DNA from: Parasponia andersonii | Lineage: Eukaryota; Streptophyta; Magnoliopsida; Rosales; Cannabaceae | Assembly (NCBI GenBank): GCA_002914805.1 | Contig: JXTB01000143.1 | Location: 300,843 to 364,842, forward strand | Reading direction: 5' to 3' | Length of the DNA: 64,000 bases | Shown here: positions 49,921-60,321 of the stretch, piece by piece | Numbering within the stretch: the first letter of the stretch is position 1 | Layout of the letters: every line of letters starts with the position of its first letter | Translations under genes and position numbers: made by a program | Notes under the pieces: model-generated | The model's database searches: none | What the model saw: only the letters and a program-made list of their open reading frames with translations | Told to the model about the DNA's origin: nothing

Positions 49921-52702
49921 ATGGGAGACGTCTCGCCTGAGAGGAAAACTGGGTGTGGCCTATTGAATGCTGTCTTTGGGAGACGAAGTTTTTGGCCCAG
50001 AAGAACGACATCCGCGGGCTCACTTCCTACATCAAACGGCACCAACGAATTCACCAAAACGACAACGCCCACTCCGGACCCGAAACGACGACGTGGTAGC
50101 TCCGACGAGGTGGCTTTCCTCGCTTCCTCCGCTCGCCAACCAGAACAGCCGCCTGCGCCCAAACCCGTGGTTCACGGCAGACATTCATCAAACACCCATA
50201 GGGCTTACCAAAACGACAGTAGAAGATCATCAACGACATCATTATCATCACCACATGAGGCTTACCAAACGCAAGCCAAAACGTCGTCGTTTCCTTACGT
50301 TAACCAGGGGAGAAGGGTCCCTAAAGAGGCCATTGGCATATCGGGGGAGCTTGAATCCATGATCGTTGACCATCAGAAGAGCAATGGGAGCAGTACCCTT
50401 GTTCGGGCTTCGTCGAGCAATGTCATGCTTTTTGGGAACTTGGGTAATCTGAGGCAGCCGGGGAATGGTGGGAACACGAGCTCGTATAGCGTTCTTGACC
50501 ATCTTCCGAAGCCGGCGAGGGAGGAGATCCCGGTTATGCAGAATGGGAAGAAATACACCAATGGCACAAGAATGGAGAATGGCAATACTAATAGACCCAA
50601 TACTAAAGAACCGCCATTGGGTTCTTTGTGCCGAGCTTTATCGACTCGAATGGATCCTGAAACGTTGAAGATAATGGGCAATGAAGATTACAAGAACGGG
50701 AGATTTGCAGAGGCCTTGGCTTTGTATGATGCTGCTATTTCGATTGACCCCAATAAGGCTTCGTATAGGAGCAATAAAAGTGCTGCTTTGACTGCCCTGG
50801 GTAGGCTTCTTGAGGCGGTTTTGGAGTGCAGAGAGGCCATTCGGATTGAACCCCATTATCATAGAGCTCACCATCGTTTGGCTACTTTATATCTTAGGTA
50901 CAATTTTTCTAATTATTTTCTGGGTTTTTGTTGTTTTGTGGTATATATGTGATTTGTCTTATATATGTAGATGTTGTATGTGTATAATATAGATTAGGGG
51001 AACCGGAAAAAGCGACCTATCACTACAAGCATGCAGGGCAAGAGGCTGATAGGGATGACCTCGCTAAGGTTAAATCAGTTCAGACACATCTGAACAAGTG
51101 TACTGATGCTCGTAGATCACGAGATTGGAACACCCTTATTAAGGAAACAGAGTTGGCCATATCAGCTGGTGCAGACTCAGCCCCACAGGTCAACTAGTTG
51201 ACTTATCAAAATTTTTAATTTCAATCCTGGTTTGTCATATTAGCATTTAGACTTGAAAATTTTCATACATTGGTTCTACATTCTTCAATCTGTGTAAGCT
51301 GAAGTCTTGGTTTAATGATTTTGTGAAGATATATTCCCTAAAAGCTGAGGCTTTGTTGAAGCTTCATAGGCACCAAGACGCAGATAAAGCACTGTTGAGA
51401 GGTCCAAAATTTGATGTTGATGAATGCACTAAATTTCTTGGCCCTATTGGTAGCGCAAGTTTATTAGTTACGCGGGCTCAGGTCGATTTGGCCTCTGGCA
51501 GGTAACGCTCTGCACAAATTTTTAGTAGTACTCCTTATACCCAGTGGTGCTCATCACCACATTTCTTTAGAGAAACTATTATGCCTAAGGCTTCTCATTC
51601 GTTCACGTGAGTCTCACGTTTCTTTTAATCTGAAGCTCCAAGAGCCACATATGTCCATTAGCACTTATCTCACATGAACCCAATTTTAGCAGATAACTAT
51701 AGTGCATCAGTCATTTTTTTTACTCTAATCCTCTTCTTCTTTTTAACTTAATGACGTTTTCAATGGTTTTATAGATTTGATGACGCTTTGGAAGCAGCTC
51801 AACGAGCGGCCCGACTGGATTTGAACAACAGAGAAGCTAACGTGGTGATGAGAAAGGTACGAGCCATTTCCTTAGCTCGGTCCAAAGGCAACGAGCTATT
51901 CAATGCGTCAAGATTTTCGGAGGCGTGCGTGGCTTATGGGGAGGGGCTTGAGCACGATCCTTACAACTCTGTGTTGTTGTGCAACCGTGCTGCTTGTCGG
52001 TCCAAACTCGGCCATTTCGAAAAGGCAGTCGATGACTGCATGGCTGCCCTCAATGTTCGCCCGTCTTACAGCAAGGCTAGACTAAGAAGAGCCGATTGCA
52101 ATGCCAAGGTTAGCATTGTATTTATGTCGTATGAGTAAAGTTTCTTGCTAGTTTTTTAACTTTATCACGCTTCTCTTAATATAACATGACACTTGTAACT
52201 TGTTTACTGTCGTTGCCGTTTTGTTACAATCACTTTGATTAACCAGGAGTTCAAGTCTTATTGTTTACTCTATTACTAGGTTCCTGTTTAATATTGCCAT
52301 AAATATATGGTGTGGACTAGATTTCATGCCTCATGAATATGATAATTTTAATTTTATTTAAATTTATGTAAGTTTAGATTTATAACTTGAATGATGTGAC
52401 TTTGCGGACTTTGTATGTGAGAGTACAAAAATATGAGTATTAGAATACTCATAAGTTATTTTATACTTTAGTTAATTTGTCTAGTAAGTAGAATCACTCT
52501 ATTACTCTTGAATTAATGTTTATAACTTGGGTGCATTTTGTATGGTGTACAGTTGGAAAAATGGGAAGCTTCAATACAAGATTACGAGACCCTGCTCCTA
52601 GAGACACCAGAAGACGAAGAGGTGAAGAGAGCCTTAGCTGAGGTTCAGGCACAGCTTAGGAGTAGAGACTCAAAGGAGACACAGAACGGTGGAGCCAATT
52701 GA
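49921..52702 (+). CDS. TTL-like tetratricopeptide protein lacking the thioredoxin domain (TPR13/TPR14-like)
   Basis: Five exons join in frame to 609 residues: 49921-50897, 50993-51188, 51329-51501, 51775-52108 and 52553-52702. Residues 1-230 are Ser/Pro/Arg-rich and disordered-looking. The first TPR block spans about 247-350 (PETLKIMGNEDYKNGRF, ASYRSNKSAALTALGRL). The second block spans about 480-585 and retains most Hsp-tail carboxylate-clamp positions: N488, N519, K549 and R553, with R484 where lysine is usual. The order matches the plant TTL family, co-chaperone-like scaffolds in brassinosteroid and osmotic-stress responses. The frame ends at ETQNGGAN just after the last TPR helices, and no thioredoxin-like exon was seen downstream. 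The trx-less relatives TPR13/TPR14 of Arabidopsis have this form. The start is the first ATG of the frame. Confidence 0.88.
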
Positions 52703-52715
52703 ATTGAAAGAGCTG

Positions 52716-52760
<45 letters not shown>

Positions 52761-55178
52761 TTTGAAAAAAGCAGAGCTTTTTGAGATTGGAGAGGCAGAA
52801 AATGGATTAATTAAATTAATTCTTTGGGAAGGGAATTAAACGAGACTTCTAGAACTATATGTAACGCAAAACAAGCTACTCTACCCTTTTTGTTTATATA
52901 ATGTATAGTTGCATTTTGTAGTTGTTCAACTATTGCTTACAACAAATCTTTTATTAATTCTTTGTTTGAACGCTAAATGCTTACCACTTTTATTCTCTGA
53001 GAATTGCTACGGGCACTGTCCGACACTAGTCAGGTATAATTATGTTATTAGGTTATTATAATCGTTAAATTAAATTTTATACAGTAATTATAATTAGTTA
53101 GTAACATATTATTATTAATATTACTCTTAATTCTATTTGAATTGAAATCAAAATTTAATCATTCAATTTCATTCTTATCTTTTAGTACGATAAATGAATC
53201 TCTATCCATATTTAGGTAATTATGTTTAAATTGTAATATGAATTGATTCTGCTATGATGGAACTATATCATAATTATTTACAAACTTACATACGAAACGA
53301 AACGATAATGCTGTATGATAACCTACCGTTGAAATTATCTTACAAATTTTAATTCAAAAGTTAATTTATCCAATAAACTCTTTAATTAATTAGTTTATAG
53401 GATCGTGGTCACTATGTTTAAAATCTAATACAAAATTATATATAAAAAGGTTGGTATCGATCTCTCACAAAGTTTATTAATTAAGTATGGTCGCATTATT
53501 TCATAAGGTTTAAAATAACAACATAAACAATTAAGATCGTACAGATTATTTGTTAAGAAAATTAGAGACATGATTAGGAGGGAAAAAAGCATAGAATTTC
53601 CCTCTTTTAGTTTGTTTATCTTCCTAACCAAGTACGCCCAAATACCTTTTTAGTCCCACAAAAAAGAGAGAAAAATATGTGAAAGACAAGTGACACGTGG
53701 CCTACGATGCTGCCATCGACCTGCTGGAGGGGTCCCCACAAAAGAAGCGACGCGTTTGCCGGACTTTTGCCCGTCAAGTGCGTGTCACGTGGGCCTTCAT
53801 ATTTTTAATCTATTTTGTTTTTCTATATATGTTTTCTAAAGAAATAAATAAAAAAAGGGGGCCCAGCTAAACTCACCGGCAATAGTTCCTAAACCCTTCA
53901 CACAACACCACGTGTTCACCGGTAACCGGCTCTTACCGGTTCCCATTCCCCCCCATTCTAGTTTCTACCCTTCACTCCCCCAACCTCTAAAGAAAACCGG
54001 ACAAGCAAGTTCCCAGTCACAAAGCATCTAAGTGTCGGGAAGCATTACGAAATGTGGGCCCAGAATGGGTGACGCAATCATGAGGTCGAATATGGAATTC
54101 ACATAACCAAGCCAAAGGAAAAGCCTTGTGTTTTTTTTTTTCTTTTTGACGGAAGTAAAGCCTTGTGTTTATTAGTTAGTGCGCACAGAGAGATATATAG
54201 TTATAATAGAGAGAGAGAGAGAGAGAGAGAGACTTATAGAAATTGCAGAGAAAATTGATTGACTCAAACTGTATCCCATCCTTCTCTCTCAGATTCCCAA
54301 ACTTTAGAGCTTTCTTCCTTATTGGCCAATTTTCCTGTGACCCAAGTAAGTCCTTCGATTAGCTTCAGTCTCTTCTCGCTTTTTTTTTTAAAAAAAAAAT
54401 TGATAAAAAAAATTTCTTTTTTAGACGATTGAATTGACTACTGGTTTGATTTCTAGGGTTTTCTAGAATTGGGTTTTGTGTTGAATTTAGGTTATTGCTA
54501 TTGGGGGTTTTTTTTTTTTTCCTCTTTTGGTTGGATGTGGAAGTATGACGAGGGTCAGTTTTGATTTTTTGGGAATTGGAACGTGTTTGGAGTAGAGTTG
54601 AGCCCCAGTGGTTTCTGAATTTAAGTAAGTTTGCTTGTTCTGTGTTTGGTTTCTGAGAAAACGCGAGAAAGAGGATACTAGGGTCTCGAGTTCTGGGTTG
54701 TGTTTTAGGTTACTGATTTAACAAATTGGAATGATCTTTGGGAAGTAAAGGTTGTAAAGCATGAAGTTTGATTTAATATTTNCTTCAGTAATTCTGAATT
54801 TTGGTGGTATGAATTGTGGATTCATTATGTTTTGTCAAGAGAGTGTGTGGTTGTGGGGGCATATGATATGAATTATTTGTTTAGTTGGTTGCCAAGAGGG
54901 GATATAATTCTTCACCAGTGACATTTAATAGTTTATTAAAAGGAATTGTGGTTAATTGGTTGAGCTGCAGTAAAACTCAAGAATGCTCTTTTGGGCATAG
55001 TTATTTTTTTTTTAAAGAAAAAATCTTTTTGTTTTGGTTTCCCTTGAGAAATTCGTATTATAAATAAGAAAAATTATGATCATCGTTCAGCTGAACTTTT
55101 TTGCCGACTCTAGTTCTTTTGTTTATTACTCATTAAGGTATTTGAAGAATTTGTAGCTCTCTGAAGGGTATCAACAGT
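52703..55178. other. spacer, then promoter and leader of the NF-YA gene
   Basis: A (TA)n microsatellite (about 52718-52755) lies in the 3' UTR of the TPR gene. The stretch 53000-53640 is AT-rich and empty. From 53640 the DNA becomes promoter-like, with three CACGTG cores near 53694, 53786 and 53911, a (GA)n tract at about 54210-54232, and a leader exon ending before GTAAGT at 54346. An intron with one N (54782) then runs to an acceptor near 55155. Confidence 0.5.
54321..54330. promoter_or_regulatory. palindromic CCAAT box in the NF-YA leader
   Basis: ATTGGCCAAT is a perfect palindrome that contains the NF-Y target CCAAT on both strands. It lies 15 bases before the donor of the presumed leader exon. 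Its occupancy by NF-Y is inference. Confidence 0.4.
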
Positions 55179-57400
55179 ATGCGGTCAAAGTCTCAAAATA
55201 AAGATCGGCTAGGACTCGATTCTCATTCTATTTCCCCAACCAATGTTTATTCTGAGCCTTGGTGGCGTAATGTCGGGTATAATCCTGGTTCTCTTCCCAT
55301 GACTGGGGGAAATGCATCCAACTCATCTTCCTTAGAATTCCCAAATGGTGGTTCAGAATCCAATGAGGACCAGTCTTTGTCGAATGATGGGCCAAATGAG
55401 GAAGATGATGATGGCACTAAAGATTCACATGTTAGTGCGTCTCCACAATCAGGTAGTGTATAGATTTATCTTCTGGTAAGTTAATATGAAATTTCACGTG
55501 TATAAATAAGCGTTGGAAGGTTATTTGAATATGATTGCTGTATTGGGGGTAGAACATAATATTTCAATTAAAATCTCAGTAGGCAACCGTGGGCAAGAGC
55601 ACCAAATCATGCAGCATGTTTCATCTACTGTACCTGCAGTCCGTGATGAGTGCCTCACACACCATCCACAACTTGAACTTGTTGGGCACTCTATTGTAAG
55701 TGCCTTCTTTGTCCTCTTAAGAATGCTGCAAAATTTACTGTCTTGTGGTGATAATCACACGAGACAGGATTATATCTTGTACAAAAGAAATTTATGGACT
55801 TGTACTTCAATGGTCTTTTAAGTTGTAACATATGGATACCTGGTTTTCTTGCATTTATTTAGCAGGCATGTGCATCGAATCCTTATCAGGATCCATATTA
55901 TGGAGGAATGATGGCAGCTTATGGGCATCAGCCAATGGTAATTGTTATAATTTTCTCTCTCTTTTGTTGACTTACTTTAGTATGAAAATTTTTTCCCTTC
56001 TTATGTATGCTTTGAAAAAAGTTTGTGCTGTTCCAAGGAATGAATTGTATGTTACGACGTTGGTTTTGTATATTCTTTTCAAATGGATTGCAATTCCATC
56101 TAGCATTCAGATGTGTTGGTTGTGGAATATGTGCCTATAAATATTTATATTTATTTTTAAAAATAGTTCTGTAGGATGACTTGTGAACATGTTACATTTG
56201 TGTCAGTATTGCTTTTCTTAATAACTTGAAACCAGGCTTAGTACTTGTCTTGCATCCTACTTTATGGTCAAGTAACATCTGCATGTTCTGATATTAGAGT
56301 TCATGTTTAATTATGTCTCCAAAAAATCAGGGTTATCCTCCCTTTTATGGGATGCCGCAAGCTAGAATGCCATTGCCACTTGAGATGGCACAAGAGCCTG
56401 TATATGTGAATGCCAAGCAGTACCAAGGAATCCTAAGGCGAAGAAGGGCCCGTGCCAAAGCAGAGGCGGAAAAGAGGCTGATAAAAAATAGAAAGGTAGA
56501 AAGTACTTTCCTGCATTGTTACAACGCCTCCTAAGTTTCTGACTAGTATTATTTGAAACTGTTGGGAAGAAGAAAAAATGATCGTTAATAAATGTAGACA
56601 CGTTTAGACAGTTTGATGAAGAACACTTGTGAACATGGGGTACTTGCAAGGCACGTCCTGAAGGTCCTTGCTCTTTTTTCTCTTTTGTAGGGGGGGGGGG
56701 GGGGGGATTTTGATGACCGGAGGTCCTTGGTTAATGATACTAGCAAACACTTGTAGTTTTTAGTTAGTAGTTAATATTATGTCTGGACCAAAGGTAGCTA
56801 TATTCCTTGTGTCATAATAGACAAGAAGGAGGAGATGGATTAAAGGTTTGTTTTTTGCATCGGGTTTACTGATTATTTGGGTTTTCGTATTCTAATTCGA
56901 TGGGATACTAAGTTTTCAACGTAAACTTTGAGCGAACTAATGTACTATTGTACTGGAGCTGATTACCTTCCACAATCTGTTCGGTCTGTCTACAGCCATA
57001 TCTTCATGAATCTCGTCACCAGCATGCTATGAGAAGGGCCAGAGGTACCGGAGGGCGTTTTGCAAAGAAAACTGATGCTGATACTTCGAACTGCACTGAA
57101 AAGGAAAGGGGTTCAGGTTCTGGTCAAGCTCACTCTTCACTGTCGGCGTGTTCTTCAGGATCAGAACCACTGGCTTCAGACTCGAATGAAACCTGGAATT
57201 CCCCCAATTCTCAGCAAGAAGCATACACGGCACTCAATTACATAAATGGGAATGGCTGCTACCAGAACCATGGTGGCATGCAGGATGCAAATTATCAGCT
57301 GTGCCCAAGTGAGAGAGCTGAGGAAGGAGACTGTTCAGGCCAGCAGCGTGGAAGCTTATCAACCAATCGGGCTTCACAACGACGTCTTGCCATACAGTAA
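55179..57400 (+). CDS. NFYA: NF-YA (HAP2) subunit of the CCAAT-binding factor
   Basis: Five coding exons join in frame to 343 residues: 55179-55452, 55580-55695, 55866-55937, 56331-56495 and 56996-57400. The conserved core is complete. The NF-YB/C-binding helix A1 is at about residues 176-196 ([20 protein letters not shown]). The DNA-contacting A2 segment is at about 207-234 ([19 protein letters not shown]). The intron after K209 splits the two. The upstream region has [14 protein letters not shown] and [20 protein letters not shown], typical of the NF-YA1/NF-YA9 branch. NF-YA joins the NF-YB/NF-YC histone-fold pair in the nucleus and gives CCAAT specificity in stress, embryo and root programmes. 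A non-coding first exon and a miR169-like 3' UTR site accompany it. Which paralogue it represents is not fixed. Confidence 0.94.
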
Positions 57401-57495
57401 ACTCCTCGGCATGGATGGTGGGGTGGTTGCTTAGATATAGGATTCAAAGGTACCCCTGGTGATCTGTTTAAAACTCTTGGCAGTTTGTCTGCCAG

Positions 57496-57516
57496 GCGGC
57501 AAATCATTCTTGGCTT
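57496..57516 (+). promoter_or_regulatory. miR169 target site in the NF-YA 3' UTR
   Basis: The 21-base segment GCGGCAAATCATTCTTGGCTT lies 96 bases after the stop codon. It is complementary to plant miR169 apart from about three mismatches and one G:U pair, which are at the ends, at one internal position and at one wobble. The 3' UTR location is where miR169 cleaves NF-YA mRNAs in other plants. Confidence 0.8.
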
Positions 57517-60321
57517 TAGTTCTTGTAGCATGGATGAGAGAAGCAATGATGAATCAGGCTGGTCTGATTTCGTATAGTTGCTCGAGGCTTCATTACGCTC
57601 TCCTCCTCGTTTTTGTCATCTGTATAGAGAGTTTTCATTAAACTCACCTACTTGAACAGTGTTTGGGGGATATTTAAACGAACATTTAACTTTGGTTTAC
57701 TGTACCTGATAGACGGCATGATCTTTTGCTCTCTGCTTTTTAGGATATTCCTTTTGAATGAAAAGATAAAGACATTAAATGTTAAATTATCCTTTTTATA
57801 CGAGAGTGGCTTCCTTTTCTTCAACACTGACAACAAGAATCTAAGTTGTTTTAGGCCCCATTATCTTCCATGTACATGCTCGCTATAGAAAACTATGGAA
57901 CGCCTTCATAAAGAATTTATGGAAAATAACTCTTACATTAGTATCTAAACAAATTATAGCAGCGCAGATTTTCTAACCAAATGGCTTATTTTAATTATTG
58001 TTTCTGAATCGTTGATTACATGGTTCACTTTGACATTGTAGACAGCAAGTGTGGTTCAGAACACCAGTCTTGCATTGCATTATCCTTTTCCTGGTTGGAT
58101 TTGAATTTGGGACTTATAGTTTAGAAATTTTGAAATCTTTAGTCTGTAATTAAAATAGCCTAGCGAATCTTAGACTCTATGTAAAAGATATTTCATAATT
58201 CTCAAAGGCCTTAAAAGGAGAACCCAAAAACATAAAAATGGGCTTTGGACACTTATTCTTATTTTTCAAAAAATATTGCCAAATTTACGACCTTCTTAAA
58301 ATAATAAAAATTCCGTAAGATTTTTTTAGGGTATTTTTTTAATTACTTCGGAAGCCAAAAAATGCAATGGTATTTTAGTAAATAAGTTTTTCTTTTTTTA
58401 ATAGAAAACCACAAAGGTTTCCAAGAAAACAATATGGTTTCCTATTAGTGGAATATCTTATACGTAAATAAATCACAGGAAACCATAAAAATTTCTTGTA
58501 AACTAGTTTAGTTTCATTTAGCGGAATGTCTTGTACGTAAGTAAATCACAGGAAACCATGAATATTTCCTGAAAACCATTGTGGTTTCTTTTTTGCAGAA
58601 AGTTCTGTAGTTAAATAAATCAAAAGAAGCCACGAAAGTTTTTTAGAAACCATCATGGTTTCATTTTACAAAATGTCATGTACTTAATAAGTAAATCACA
58701 GGAAACTATGGAAATCGTTGTGGTTTCCTTTAGCAGAATGCTTTGTAACTAAATAAATTGTAGAAAACCAAGAAGGTTTTCTAGAAACTATTGTAGTTTC
58801 TATTTTGCAGAATGCTTTGTAGCTAAGTAAAAAAATATGATACTAAAAATAAAAATAACCCAAATTATGTGTATAAAACAACAATATTATTACCAAAAAT
58901 AATATCATAAATTGATAGCAATAAAGAGAGCAACTATGTGCATAAAAAATAATTCAATACTAACTTTCTAAAAAGGTCTTAGAAGCCTAAATAATCCAAA
59001 ACATATCAGAACCATAAGTTACTAAAATAAATTTGAATACATAACAATATTATAAAAAAAGATTTTGAATTGTCACATTAGTGAAATAACTTCAATGAAT
59101 AACAAGAATACCCACTATTGATAACAGCAATCTCATGAGGGTGATGAAGTGCATGATCTCCTTCATCTTATAGCTGGAACTCATCTGGGGATTGAATCAA
59201 TTAAAATGTAAATACAACCAAATAATTATTCTAGAGCTCCGAAAGTAAATAATGTTATATTTTCATTAAGCAATCATCAAAAATTCAATAAACTGATTCC
59301 ACCGTCTCTAAAGGCAACATTTCCATTTAATCAAGGAACTTTAAAGTACTAGATCTTTCACATGCATTTCCTCAAACACCAGAACTTCACCCTCGACAAA
59401 ACCAAGCTTTCTGTGCATAGAAATAAGTTTTTTTAAAAAAAAAAAACTAAAAAATAAACATTTGAGTCCAAACAAAGTCAATTATAAAAAAAAAAACAAT
59501 CACAAACTCAATAAAACCCAATTTTAAAAAGTCACTAAAAATCACAAGACTTCATAAACAGAGCTTACTAAAAAATGTTCAAATGGGTATTCAATAGAAA
59601 TACATAAAAGTTAAATCAAGAAGCAAAATCCTTACCAATAAGATTGTTAGTTCTTCTTCTTTCACATCAATAACAATAACGTATACACTATAAACAACAC
59701 CAAAGAGTAGAAGAAGGGGAAAAACCAAGCAGATTCTAAAAAAGAAAAATAAAATAATGAGATTAAAAGTGTTAGAGACATCCTTCACTATTCCCTCATC
59801 ACCTTCTGCTTAATCTCCTCCTCTATGATTGCTCCAATTCTCTCACCATAAGTCTCAAATATGGCGACAAAGGCCATCTCCTCCTCACCATTTCGGCTTC
59901 AGCTGACATTTTGAGTAGCAACAACAAGTATTAGTTGGTGCTAGAGTGGAAAGTTGAGCTCTTATATCTTTGAGTGAGAGATGAGAGAAATAAAAGGGAA
60001 AAAGAAATTAAGAAGCTGTTATTTTTCTAATATGGATCGTATAAAATCAAGTGTTTTGCTCCATATCGTATTTTGGAAATTATTTTGAAAAAGTCGTATG
60101 TGGTGCCATTTTTTAAAGTCGTAAAACCATCCAAGAGGGACCAATAGAAGCTCCAGCTTCAGCCCAAAATAGTGGTGTATGGGCTTTTTCAACCCATAAA
60201 AAACCACCCAAAGTAGAATACAAATTTCAACGGTCAGCAGTGGCCGGTGGTGGCCACTTATTAGTTAATCCCTCTGTTATCTTCTTCTCGTTGCCGCCAA
60301 AAGTTTCCAGGGTCCTTATTC
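57517..60321. other. NF-YA 3' end, minisatellite and spacer before the PPR gene
   Basis: The NF-YA 3' UTR probably ends before 57900. A minisatellite occupies about 58400-58830. Further on no gene is supported. On the minus strand at about 59900-59800 a short open stretch reads MAFVAIFETYGERIGAII, possibly a gene remnant, but nothing around it confirms a gene. Confidence 0.45.
58400..58830. repeat. degenerate minisatellite of about 73-bp units with inverted arms
   Basis: About six units repeat the order AAATAAATCACAGGAAACCAT, ATTTCYTG, AAACCATTGTGGTTTC, GCAGAATGTCTTGTA. The GGAAACCA-type motif starts near 58403, 58474, 58547, 58621, 58697 and 58760, giving spacings of 63-76. Each unit contains both GAAACCA and its reverse complement TGGTTTC, so every unit can fold into a hairpin. 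Confidence 0.75.
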
